Positions 45,378-54,242 of a stretch of DNA of 64,000 nt are shown here, piece by piece (the stretch's first letter is position 1; the number at the start of each line of letters is the position of its first letter). A model generated the notes under the pieces. It saw nothing but the letters and a program-made list of their open reading frames with translations. It did not search any database and was not told where the DNA came from. The DNA lies in the NCBI GenBank assembly GCA_949281375.1, contig CASDLT010000038.1, positions 1 through 64,000 of the forward strand, written 5' to 3'. The stretch comes from an uncultured Nitrosomonas sp. (GTDB taxonomy: Bacteria; Pseudomonadota; Gammaproteobacteria; Burkholderiales; Nitrosomonadaceae). Position numbers and translations under genes: made by a program.

Positions 45378-46793
45378 TCAAAGCTCATGCGCTTTGATGT
45401 AATCCTCAATATAACTGAATTCACTATAGGTAATTTTTCTCAGCCGCATAAGTCGTAATGAGATTCGTCGCAGCTTTTGAATATGAGCATTGAACAGCAT
45501 GGAATTAGAAGTACTTGCAAGTCTCTGTGAGCGCCCCATGATCAGATCAATGGTGGTCAAGAGCCTGTACACGCGATAGTTTCTGAAGAATTCCATCAGC
45601 ATGACGTATGACGCATAAATAATCGAGAAATAAGCACCAATGCCTGTTAGCATGGCCACATCCAGGAAAAATGGCGGATTGTGCGCAAAGAATCTGCGCG
45701 CGCCGTCATGAACCGGATAAAACAAATCTTTGGAAGGATCGTTATCGGAAGTGCGCGCCAGGTTCAGCGGCACATCCCACAGCAGATCCTGACTATGCGC
45801 AGTTAATTTCTTGGCAATTTCATAGGCTTCAAATTCTCCCAAAGCAGTCGAGGCCACCAGAACAGTATGAGTGCCTATCGTTTGAATCTCATTCTGAACA
45901 CTCGGATAAATTGCCGACGGAATGGTCAGAGATTCCAGATAGGGAAAGAGCGTTTTCAAACTGGCCGTATTTGCAATCGACAATAACTGGAATTCACTAT
46001 TTTGATGCAGCAAGGACCTCAGTACCTCGGTATGAAGTCCCGCCAGAAAAAAAGCGACGTCAAACCCGCCATTAAGGAGCTCCTGGGCAGCCTGTTCAAA
46101 ATCCAGTGCCTCCCCTTTTCGTTCGATATCCAGATCAAAATGTTCCATGATCAATCGGCTGATGAAGTGGGTCGAACTCCCATCGCCTCCAAGATAAACC
46201 CTCAAGCCAGGTGGCATTTGTTGAAGGTCGTTCAAACCTAATTTTTTACGGACGACAATATGGAGCGGAGATTTGTACAAACTCATCAGCACCCGCATCT
46301 TTGTACCTGCACCCATATTCTTGACATCCTTCTGACGCAGTTTTGAAGCCGATGAGCAATGTGTCGGCGAAGTTGAATCTCCAAAAAAGCCATCCTCAGC
46401 GAACCCCAAATGCGCCATCCCCGCATTGATCTGCGCGTTCGTATCCAAACCGCCACACGAAGGCCGCAACTCAAAGTCTGGAACGATATTGAAGTGAAGA
46501 AACTGTTCAATAAATTCAGGCGCATTCAGAATCGACTGAATGCGGGGAGCGATATAAGCGGTAGTGCTTCCTGCCGGTCCGGTGAGAAAAATATACTCAG
46601 TGTTGGCGCGACTGATGAGATAAGTTCCCATGACGATGACCGGGATCAGCAATACAAAAATCATCGTAAAACTCATCACGCTGATCATCGGCCGGCGGAA
46701 AAAACGCCTATGCCTCAGCTTGATCGCTCGACGATTTAATGTCTTGAGATAGCTGTATAACTTTGTCAGTTCTTCGGGAAATTCATCGCTCAT
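45378..46793 (-). CDS. Membrane-tethered TAXI-type solute-binding protein
   Basis: With the ATG at 46793 the product is 471 residues. It has a basic cytoplasmic start, a membrane helix at about 35-60, a periplasmic region of the TRAP-associated TAXI family (TEYIFLTGPAGSTTAYIAPR, ELRPSCGGLDTNAQINAGMA, LGFAEDGFFGD), a second helix near residue 400 (VAMLTGIGAYFSIIYASYVM) and a short cytoplasmic end. Classical TAXI proteins are free periplasmic proteins working with a TRAP permease. No TRAP permease is in the window, so this one may sense a ligand rather than deliver it. Ligands of the family include glutamate and other small anions. Confidence 0.78.
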   Translation of the reverse strand: MSDEFPEELTKLYSYLKTLNRRAIKLRHRRFFRRPMISVMSFTMIFVLLIPVIVMGTYLISRANTEYIFLTGPAGSTTAYIAPRIQSILNAPEFIEQFLHFNIVPDFELRPSCGGLDTNAQINAGMAHLGFAEDGFFGDSTSPTHCSSASKLRQKDVKNMGAGTKMRVLMSLYKSPLHIVVRKKLGLNDLQQMPPGLRVYLGGDGSSTHFISRLIMEHFDLDIERKGEALDFEQAAQELLNGGFDVAFFLAGLHTEVLRSLLHQNSEFQLLSIANTASLKTLFPYLESLTIPSAIYPSVQNEIQTIGTHTVLVASTALGEFEAYEIAKKLTAHSQDLLWDVPLNLARTSDNDPSKDLFYPVHDGARRFFAHNPPFFLDVAMLTGIGAYFSIIYASYVMLMEFFRNYRVYRLLTTIDLIMGRSQRLASTSNSMLFNAHIQKLRRISLRLMRLRKITYSEFSYIEDYIKAHEL

Positions 46794-47326
46794 GGTGCAT
46801 ACTCCTGCAATCCCCGATTGCCCCAATTATAGGAGCACTGCTCAGTGTGTGATCTGAAGTAATATACATGATTTTGGCTAACGACCTATCATTCCCTCCA
46901 ACTAAGAATACTCCAGAAATCCCAATTACTGTGCTTCTTCACAGGATTTTGATTTTTTACCATTAAATCAGAGATCAGATTGAAGAGACTCGAAATCCAG
47001 CCTTTTCAAGTTAACAATTGAAACGGAAAAGAGGGGGTTATTTAACGCATTGTATCGGAGCCATCAGTGCAACAATGTCCATCAGTTCCCGCTAAGGAAA
47101 TGCTGATTAATTCAGTGAACGAGATGATGCGCAAGGTATACGTGACACGGCAACCGAGACCTATCCTCACGATAAGCAAGGAGACAAGTATCGCGCAACA
47201 AAGCGATTCTCTTGTGCAGCGAATTAACCGGCAATTTACTAAGCGTATTTTTGTCCGGAATGCATTACTCCTCAAATGACTTCATACGTAGTCTGATCAA
47301 CTCATAACATTCGATGAAACGAACCA
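46794..47326. other. Divergent spacer with a repeat copy
   Basis: A 533-bp region between divergent genes. It carries the repeat copy at 47093-47132. A 70-codon open frame through the repeat (47067-47279) has no recognised family and is not called. Promoters of both genes must lie here. Confidence 0.5.
47093..47132 (+). repeat. Dispersed repeat copy, possible IS-end remnant
   Basis: TAAGGAAATGCTGATTAATT followed by CAGTGAACGAGATGATGC matches the minus-strand copy near 11.25 kb at most positions over about 35 bp. Confidence 0.55.
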
Positions 47327-49138
47327 ATGGAAGCCAATCGACCTGATACCAAAAACCCGATATGGGTCGCTAGAGAAACCTTAAAGCATCTTGCCACTCA
47401 GCGTATTGCCCCTACGCCGGATCAGTATGAAGCCATCTATTACCAAATTGCCGGCACAAAACCGCCAGAGCAGACGGCTACGCTGTCGCTGGCAAATCAA
47501 TTATTAACCACTCTGCGCGCGCTCAGTTTGCCGCAAGTGGCAAATAACTATCTGGTCGATATCAATCTGGCGGCCAGTAAGCAAAATTGGCCGATGGTGG
47601 CGCAATCACTTGGCCAATTGATTCAATCGCAAGCAACACCGGAGCAACGGATTGATCGGCCTTGGGGAGAATTGCTGTTAATGCTGTGGGATACCCGGGG
47701 AAAAGCGACTGCCGAATCTGCTCGTCGGGACGAATTGGCTGATATCGTACGGTCGTTTTCACATCGGCCGGAACGGCTCAATAGCGAAATCAATGCGATG
47801 CTCACCCAATGGCGGGCAGAAGCACATTCAAATCAATCGCTAACCAAAGAAAATTCTGCGATCGAAACAATCGGTCAGGATGTGGCAACACAAAAAGAGC
47901 AATCGGTTGAAAATACATTCTGGCGCCAATGGCAAACGCTGCTGCTGCTAACATTGCGCGATGCGCTCATGCCTCGTCTGGCCAGTCACCCACATTGGAT
48001 TTCCGAAGTCGAGTTCCTGATCCAGGCAATTGAAAACATAGAACAGCCACAAAATATCGACGGGCTGGAAAAAAAAATACGGCAATGCTGGATCCATATG
48101 GCGTTACGTGTCGATCAAGAACAGCGATTGATGGATGGGTTGCTGAGCATGCTTGATTTATTCATCGAGCATATGGCACTACCCGAGGATCTGGATCCAT
48201 GGATTACCCATCAACTCGATCTAATCAAGGAAAATCTGGTAAAACCCTTGATACTGCATCGCGTCTATAACGCTGAATCGATCTTGAAAGAGCTCGTCTA
48301 TCAGGAAGGCTTGTTGCAGCATACGTTCTCCGAAGCACAGCAAACGCTGAAAGCCATGATTGCACTCTTTTTGGAGCGATTGGGCATTGTGACGGAAGCA
48401 ACCGGCGAGTTCCAGCAAAAAATCGATCATTATACCGAGCGCATTCAACAAACGAATCACGCAGTTGATCTGAAAGATCTGCTGGAAAATTTGATGGAAG
48501 ACACCCGCCACATGCAACTTGATATGATGCGTTCCCGGGATGAATTGGTAAAGACACAGCAACAAGCTGACGCATCGCAACAACGCGTCGATGAACTACG
48601 GCATCAATTGCGGCAGGTCAGTGAACAGAACCGGGATGATCGGCTGACGGGTGCGTTGAGTCATCGCGTGCTGGTCGAGACCTTTAGCGATGAGCAACGA
48701 CGGCTGATTGAAAGTGGCAAGCCATTATGTCTGGTATTGCTCGACGTGGATAATTTCAGCGAGCTGAGCTCACAACTCGGTCGTCAGGCCGGCGATGACA
48801 CGCTTTCTGATCTGGTGCAGGTCATTAAATCTGTCATTCGCGAAGATGACAGCGTGATTCGGTATGGTTCAGAAGAATTTCTAATTCTGTTGCCAGATAC
48901 CCTGCTCTCTGCCGCAGCGGATTTAATGCGACGATTGCAGCGCGAATTGACTAAACGGTTTTTTATGAATGACAACAAACGCCTGCTAATAACATTCAGT
49001 GCCGGTATCACGCAATGCCTCGCCCACGAAAGCCGTGAACAGGCGCTGGATCGCGCCGATTATGCTGTATTTGTTGCTAAAAAACAGGGTAAAAACCAGG
49101 TGGCCATCAGCGAAGCGCCTGAATCACCGGTCACTTGA
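47327..49138 (+). CDS. GGDEF-domain protein, probable diguanylate cyclase
   Basis: The 603-residue cytoplasmic protein has a long N-terminal region (about 1-340, unrecognised, starting with a helical segment IAPTPDQYEAIYYQI), a coiled-coil stretch (about 350-435) and a C-terminal GGDEF domain (about 440-595, DDRLTGALSHRVLVETFSDE, CLVLLDVDNFSEL). The signature is GSEEF at 514-518 rather than GGEEF, while an inhibitory I-site RxxD (REDD, 505-508) is correctly placed five residues before it. Activity as a cyclic-di-GMP synthase is likely but weaker than usual is possible. The nearby chemoreceptor and adhesin-like genes fit surface-life control. Confidence 0.85.
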   Translation: MEANRPDTKNPIWVARETLKHLATQRIAPTPDQYEAIYYQIAGTKPPEQTATLSLANQLLTTLRALSLPQVANNYLVDINLAASKQNWPMVAQSLGQLIQSQATPEQRIDRPWGELLLMLWDTRGKATAESARRDELADIVRSFSHRPERLNSEINAMLTQWRAEAHSNQSLTKENSAIETIGQDVATQKEQSVENTFWRQWQTLLLLTLRDALMPRLASHPHWISEVEFLIQAIENIEQPQNIDGLEKKIRQCWIHMALRVDQEQRLMDGLLSMLDLFIEHMALPEDLDPWITHQLDLIKENLVKPLILHRVYNAESILKELVYQEGLLQHTFSEAQQTLKAMIALFLERLGIVTEATGEFQQKIDHYTERIQQTNHAVDLKDLLENLMEDTRHMQLDMMRSRDELVKTQQQADASQQRVDELRHQLRQVSEQNRDDRLTGALSHRVLVETFSDEQRRLIESGKPLCLVLLDVDNFSELSSQLGRQAGDDTLSDLVQVIKSVIREDDSVIRYGSEEFLILLPDTLLSAAADLMRRLQRELTKRFFMNDNKRLLITFSAGITQCLAHESREQALDRADYAVFVAKKQGKNQVAISEAPESPVT

Positions 49139-49148
49139 GGTCAAAAAA

Positions 49149-49207
49149 GAACGTTACCGTCTTGGACTTGATCCGGAGCCTGATCAGACTGAATATCGGT
49201 AACGTTC
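49149..49207. repeat. Perfect 11-bp inverted repeat with 37-nt spacer
   Basis: GAACGTTACCG (49149-49159) and CGGTAACGTTC (49197-49207) are exact complements, lying 10 bp after the GGDEF stop and between convergent genes. The spacer itself contains a GATC-centred pairing. It could be a terminator-like structure or a small repeat element. Confidence 0.6.
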
Positions 49208-49279
49208 AAGGAGGAATGTGAAATATGATGAATCTGCTTCCGCTCTTGCTTCATTCAGCAGCGGATGGTGAAGGTAGGT

Positions 49280-50995
49280 TCAAAATTCTTCCCAAGTGCT
49301 TCCACCGGCAACTGCCTTTTTGCGAGGCTGCGCGGAGGATTCTCCCGCGTCTTCGTTGAGCGTCGCAGATACCGTTTTTTTCGTTACCGCTGCACGCTCC
49401 GGAATTCTGGAAACTCCTGTAGGCAGATGGTTTTTTGCCGTGTCGGCTCGTGGAACAGCTTGATTAACTGCCGACAACTTGAATCGGCTGACCACTTGCG
49501 TCAGAACGTGCGCCTGATCTTTCATGCACTCAGCAGCAGCAGAGGCCTGTTCTACCAATGCAGCATTCTGTTGTGTTGCTTCATCCATTTGAGTGACTGC
49601 CTGATTGATCTGCTCGATGCCCGAGCTTTGCTCTTGAGAGGCAGCAGAGATTTCACTCATGATATCGGTTACGCGTTTTACCGCCGTGACGATTTCTTCC
49701 ATCGTGACACCCGCTTCATCCACCAGTTTCGTACCTTCATCCACTTTGGCCACTGAATCATTGATCAATTCCTTAATTTCCTTGGCCGCTGCTGCCGAGC
49801 GCTGTGCCAACGTGCGCACTTCAGTGGCTACTACCGCAAAGCCTCTGCCCTGTTCACCTGCCCGGGCAGCTTCAACGGCGGCATTCAGCGCCAGGATATT
49901 GGTCTGGAATGCGATTCCATCGATCACGCTGATGATTTCGACGATTTTCTTTGAACTGTCGTTGATCGAGCTCATCGTTTGCACCACTTGGCCCACTACA
50001 GTGCCACCTTTGTACGCAACTTCGGAGGCACCGACTGCCAGTTGATTTGCCTGACGCGCATTATCCGCATTCTGCCGCACAGTCGAGGTCAATTCTTCAA
50101 GTGATGACGCCGTCTCTTCCAGACTCGAAGCCTGTTCTTCAGTGCGCTGGCTCAAATCAAGATTGCCTGAGGCTATTTCACTAGATGCGGTCGAAATCGA
50201 CTCGTTACTATGGCGTACCTTGCCGACCAGGTCGAGCAGGCTGTCGTTCATTGTTTTCAATGCCTGCAGCAAGCGGCCCAATTCATTGGTCGAATCCACT
50301 TCGATTACGCCGGTCAAATCTCCCGAAGCGACTCTGTTTGCTGCCGCAATAGCCTTGTCCAAAGGTCCCACGATGGCTCTGACCAATAGATATCCGATCA
50401 GCATGGCCACAAGCACGCCTGCCACCAATGCAGTGATCGTCATCGTGAGCGTTTGTTGAAACTGACTTTCAGCGTGCGCATACTCGGCAGCAGCTGAATC
50501 ACGGCGCAACTCGAGCAACTTAAACAGCGAAGCATGAGCTGCATCAAACTTCGGCGTAGCGACGACAGTGGCATTCTTAATGGCCGAATCAAATTCCCCT
50601 GACGCAGCAAGTACCATAGTACGATTGCGTTCATCAACATAATCCTTCCATTGACGGCCAAAATCCTCAGCCAGTTTTTTTTCTTCATCTGTTAGCGTGT
50701 TGGCAAGATATTTCTGCCAGGTATTGGCAATCTCGACATCCCGCTGATCATTTAGCGCCTGACGCTGTTTGACTGTTTCAACATTTCTGCCATATGCAGA
50801 TATCACCGCATTTAAACGTGCCCGTTGCATGCGATCCGCGATCAGCCCTAGATCGCCCAGTGGAATCGCTCCTTTAAAGGCATCATTGCTTTGACTCAAG
50901 CCTGAGATTCCCAGAAATCCTACACCAACCAGCAACATCGATAACAACCCGACAACCAGGATCACTCGGGATTTTATTGTCATATTCTTAAACAT
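49280..50995 (-). CDS. Methyl-accepting chemotaxis protein
   Basis: The 571-residue receptor (ATG at 50995, ribosome site AAGGAG) has helix 1 at about 8-30, a four-helix-bundle periplasmic sensor (about 35-185), helix 2 (about 190-210), HAMP ([20 protein letters not shown]) and the full signalling hairpin with tip [20 protein letters not shown]. It ends in TWEEF, a pentapeptide tether for CheR/CheB as in E. coli Tar/Tsr (NWETF). It should report an extracellular signal to CheA. The flagellar and che genes are not in the window. Confidence 0.93.
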   Translation of the reverse strand: MFKNMTIKSRVILVVGLLSMLLVGVGFLGISGLSQSNDAFKGAIPLGDLGLIADRMQRARLNAVISAYGRNVETVKQRQALNDQRDVEIANTWQKYLANTLTDEEKKLAEDFGRQWKDYVDERNRTMVLAASGEFDSAIKNATVVATPKFDAAHASLFKLLELRRDSAAAEYAHAESQFQQTLTMTITALVAGVLVAMLIGYLLVRAIVGPLDKAIAAANRVASGDLTGVIEVDSTNELGRLLQALKTMNDSLLDLVGKVRHSNESISTASSEIASGNLDLSQRTEEQASSLEETASSLEELTSTVRQNADNARQANQLAVGASEVAYKGGTVVGQVVQTMSSINDSSKKIVEIISVIDGIAFQTNILALNAAVEAARAGEQGRGFAVVATEVRTLAQRSAAAAKEIKELINDSVAKVDEGTKLVDEAGVTMEEIVTAVKRVTDIMSEISAASQEQSSGIEQINQAVTQMDEATQQNAALVEQASAAAECMKDQAHVLTQVVSRFKLSAVNQAVPRADTAKNHLPTGVSRIPERAAVTKKTVSATLNEDAGESSAQPRKKAVAGGSTWEEF

Positions 50996-51345
50996 TCTTG
51001 GCTCCTTTATAGTGATAAGCGCAAACACCTTTCATCAGTGATTGCTCGATTCGATCAGGCCAATTGCTGTTTCATTCATGATCTTCACGATTTGAAAATC
51101 CGGATGAATCAAAGTTGGCCCACTCACGGAGCTCACTATAAGTCAGACGCCCTGCAAGATTGTTGCGTGAATGTAAACTCTTTGTGAAATGTAAGTCATA
51201 GTCTGGAGTTCAGAATGTACGTTGTCAGCGTTGGCTCAGGAATCCTATGGGGCATGAATGGGGTTGTTGTCGTTGAGGGAAATGATGCGCTATCCGTTGA
51301 ATAGCAGTTTTTCGATCATTCACTTAGTAATGTAAGATGCTGAAT
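50996..51345. other. Spacer between the chemoreceptor and adhesin-like genes
   Basis: A 350-bp region upstream of the receptor gene, both flanking genes leftward. No gene, terminator or flagellar-type promoter is obvious to me. Confidence 0.4.
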
Positions 51346-51738
51346 TCAATGGCACGCTGTTTCCCATTCAGCTTCATCGATACTGCCAGCGGGGACTGGC
51401 TCCCATTTCTGCGGTTGACTGTAGGAACGGACAAGCTCTCCGCCTTCCATGTTCCAACTAAATAGCGAGAAGGCCAACTTACGCATCTGCTTCTCTTTGC
51501 AATCATATTCGCGACGTATTTTTTCAGACAAGAATTCCGCTCCCGAGGCCTTTTGAACCTTCTCATAATCAAATAACACCCACATTTTTGCTCTGTCACC
51601 CACTTTGCGTTTGGATGCCAAATCCGCATAGGCAATAAATCCGCCTTTACCTTCGCTTTCACCAACTTTATTCCACTCAGCTAAAGCCGGGGTGCCCATA
51701 CCGCTCAGAAGTAACGTTATCAGAAGCCTCTTCATAAT
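51346..51738 (-). CDS. Surface-adhesin-E-like exported protein
   Basis: With the ATG at 51738 the 130-residue product has a clear signal peptide (MKRLLITLLLSGMGTPALA). The mature part shows the pattern of the small surface-adhesin E family: EWNKVGES near the start, FIAYADLASKRKVGDRAKMW, then a Cys in REYDCKEKQMRKL and a late Cys (WETACH). In Haemophilus the family founder binds host proteins, but environmental members have no known role. The frame is open further upstream, but without a signal peptide. Confidence 0.7.
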   Translation of the reverse strand: MMKRLLITLLLSGMGTPALAEWNKVGESEGKGGFIAYADLASKRKVGDRAKMWVLFDYEKVQKASGAEFLSEKIRREYDCKEKQMRKLAFSLFSWNMEGGELVRSYSQPQKWEPVPAGSIDEAEWETACH

Positions 51739-51963
51739 CAGTTTTTCCAATCCTTTCGTCAGGGGTGAATTAAATTCGGATGTTTCAAAAAATAAGCTGA
51801 ACATGCCATCGAATCTTGCGTTCAAGGACACAAACATGGGTTCGATTTTCTCATTTTTGCCGCGCAAATAAAATAATATCCAGAATTAAAGAAATAAATT
51901 ACCCATAAGATTTCAAAAATCTGAGATAGAATATCTAAAAAAAAGAATAATTGGAGCAGTACC

Positions 51964-53004
51964 ATGATTTTCTATCAAGCGACCATACCTCCTCGCGTCC
52001 CAACAATTGATGAATTAAACTCGGCAATTCCGCTGACATTTATCCAATGGGTGCCCCCCTTCAACAAGGGAAATAATTTACCAGCTTGGGATTTCAACGC
52101 ATTTTTTTCAACGTCGATTGCTGCTGATACGCCGCAGCAGTTGTTTGCGTTTGAGGCGATTGCTGGAGCGACCTATGATATTTTCAGCGAAAGTTACTTC
52201 GACCCCTCATCGTTGCAACTTTTCGATCAACAAGGAATAACCATCGTTCTGGATGACCAAAGCGGCTCTCCCGGCATAGATCACATCAAATTTATTGCAC
52301 CCGAAGACGGGCGGTACTATATCGATGCTTCCTGGCGTCAGGGACTCGCCGAAGCAACGCGGTACGCATCGATTTCAGTATATGAAGATCTTGATACTGA
52401 ACCCCCCATTTTTTCCGGATCGATCCCAACGGTCGAGACTTTCAGCCCTGCCAATTTATCGACGGAAATTCCGGTAAGTAGTGATGTCACTCTGATTTTT
52501 AGCGAATTGATTCAGAAAGGCTCGGGGTTTGTTTCCATAAAAAATACCGTAAATGACTTGATCGAATCCTTTAACATCGCAAATAGCGCAAATATCACGA
52601 TATCGGGCAAAACACTCATTATCAATCCGACCAACGATTTATTGAGCAATACTCAATATTTCGTGACTATCGATTCCGGCGCCGTCGAAGATCTGGTCGG
52701 CAACAGCAATGCTCAGATAGGAACATATAGCTTCACAACCGCGACAACTCCTGCCATATCTTTACCAAATGTTGAGCGAGTGTTTAATTGGGGAGAAAAT
52801 CACCACACTGCATTACTCCCTGATCATCCTGCCTCAATCGATATTTTTGGGTACCATGCCCGACTCTATTCAAACGGCAATGCGCTTGGTGAGCAAAACG
52901 ATATGATCTATTTTTATGATGGCGGGCCGGACGGATCAGGAAACATCATTCTGGTCGGGGCAACAGTAGAATTGTTGCCGCTGGCCATTGCAGATGGATT
53001 TTAA
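51964..53004 (+). CDS. Ig-like (SbsA-type) domain protein
   Basis: The 346-residue protein has no N-terminal signal peptide. Residues about 50-145 look like a beta-rich pre-peptidase-type domain (FAFEAIAGATYDIFSESYFD, DGRYYIDASWRQ). Residues about 155-260 are a bacterial Ig-like (SbsA) domain with the usual start VETFSPANLSTEIPVSSDVT, LIFSELIQKG, LIINPTNDLLSNTQYFVTI, and end FTTAT. The C-terminal about 80 residues (GYHARLYSNGNALGEQNDMI) are of unknown type. Secretion could be by a type I system using C-terminal information, but no RTX repeats are seen. A ribosome site TTGGAG precedes the ATG. Confidence 0.7.
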   Translation: MIFYQATIPPRVPTIDELNSAIPLTFIQWVPPFNKGNNLPAWDFNAFFSTSIAADTPQQLFAFEAIAGATYDIFSESYFDPSSLQLFDQQGITIVLDDQSGSPGIDHIKFIAPEDGRYYIDASWRQGLAEATRYASISVYEDLDTEPPIFSGSIPTVETFSPANLSTEIPVSSDVTLIFSELIQKGSGFVSIKNTVNDLIESFNIANSANITISGKTLIINPTNDLLSNTQYFVTIDSGAVEDLVGNSNAQIGTYSFTTATTPAISLPNVERVFNWGENHHTALLPDHPASIDIFGYHARLYSNGNALGEQNDMIYFYDGGPDGSGNIILVGATVELLPLAIADGF

Positions 53005-53069
53005 CTTCAACTGCCAGATCATTCCGCTTGATCGATTTTTACACTTTTAATATTCCTCAGTGCGTGTGC

Positions 53070-53684
53070 TCAATTGAGCATAGACACTCGTATCACTTTC
53101 GGATCATTGGCGAATTCAACTAACAAACGCCTTACGCGCTCTTGCCAGGCTTCAGCAAAGTCTTTTTGCTGGGACGCATCCGCACTATCGTGCAGTATGG
53201 CCATCAACCGTTCACCTTGAGCCGGATCGGCAGGAATCCTAGAGATATCCAGCATGACTGCCACACGGATTCTATTGTCGAGCCGCGTAAAGATGATGGC
53301 CTCTCCTTCCCGGTGCGTGGCGAAACTGAGGAGCCCCTTGCGTTTGTAACGTCCGCGCATGCCTTGAAAACCATTATCCGCGGCCGCTCCAGTCAGTAAT
53401 GTCAGTACCTGCGCCATGACACCGGTGACGCCGTCATCTTCTGGCGCCGGCATATGCACAGCAATATTGCCCCGTTCAGCGGGCCCATCGGGATAGAGCG
53501 CATTCAAGGCTGCGCGTCCCATCAGAAATGCGCCCGCCACTGTTGGACAGGAGTGCCCGGCCAGCCGCACCGCATCGGTATAATGATAATCAATCTTTCC
53601 TTCACGCGCGGCGCCGAGCATGGCGGCAAATGGATCAACGGTATGCACAACGGGAGCTTGTTCAAAGAAGTCGGGAAAATTCAT
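53070..53684 (-). CDS. FmdE-like domain protein
   Basis: The 204-residue cytoplasmic protein shows the motif VRLAGHSCPTVAGAFLMGR, similar in position and content to the GH-x-CP metal-binding motif of the FmdE family (named after a formylmethanofuran dehydrogenase subunit). No methanofuran pathway is implied: members occur widely as stand-alone metal-binding proteins. Its start overlaps the stop of the hemerythrin-like gene by 4 bp, so the two are translationally coupled and probably act together, perhaps in metal or nitric oxide/oxygen response. That link is inferred. Confidence 0.65.
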   Translation of the reverse strand: MNFPDFFEQAPVVHTVDPFAAMLGAAREGKIDYHYTDAVRLAGHSCPTVAGAFLMGRAALNALYPDGPAERGNIAVHMPAPEDDGVTGVMAQVLTLLTGAAADNGFQGMRGRYKRKGLLSFATHREGEAIIFTRLDNRIRVAVMLDISRIPADPAQGERLMAILHDSADASQQKDFAEAWQERVRRLLVEFANDPKVIRVSMLN

Positions 53685-54118
53685 GAAAAATCCTTTTTAA
53701 CGCTGTCGATTGAATGAAATGAAGTGTCGGAAGTCATGGAGAGATGGGCTTGTAATTGAGGAAACAGTACGCGTTCCTCATAACGAACATGCGCAGCGAT
53801 GAGCTCGGCAAAACGGAGCAGGCGATCGGTCAGCGCCATTGGGCAATCTGTATCGGCCAGGCTGCTTAATTCGGCGTGCTCTGCACGTATGCGCTCAATA
53901 GCACCAGCATCAAGCATGGCTGCTGCGTCATGTATGAGGTGTTCTTCTTCGTCGAAATGTGCCGCCAGCAAGGTAAGCCAATGCGTTTTGATTCGTTCCG
54001 CCATTGCCTGATGAGCAATGGAGTCACCATCTTCGAGCACCTTTTTGATGGCTCGCGCTAACACCAGCGAGGTGTGATGCTCACGCGATAAGGAGAGTAA
54101 AGCACCGGTTCTGGGCAT
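53681..54118 (-). CDS. Hemerythrin-like HHE-domain protein
   Basis: The 145-residue helical protein has the diiron ligand pattern of hemerythrin-like proteins: SREHHTSLVLARA, HFDEEEHLIH, RIRAEHAEL and AAHVRYEERVLFPQL. Such proteins bind oxygen or nitric oxide at a diiron site and in some bacteria protect against nitrosative stress, which would be relevant to an ammonia oxidiser. It overlaps the FmdE-like gene downstream and lies 125 bp after rne. Confidence 0.85.
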   Translation of the reverse strand: MPRTGALLSLSREHHTSLVLARAIKKVLEDGDSIAHQAMAERIKTHWLTLLAAHFDEEEHLIHDAAAMLDAGAIERIRAEHAELSSLADTDCPMALTDRLLRFAELIAAHVRYEERVLFPQLQAHLSMTSDTSFHSIDSVKKDFS

Positions 54119-54242
54119 ACTTTTGAGAAATCCTGAAAAACTAATGCCTGCTGTGTTTCACAGAGTATTCTTGTCAAAAAAATGAATCAGAATTGAATGA
54201 ATGATAACAAGACGCCACCACCGAAGCTATTTGTAGCAAACG

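Noticed and set aside
47067..47279. 70-codon frame through the repeat at 47.1 kb
   Set aside because: Half of it is the repeat itself, and neither product nor ribosome site is convincing.
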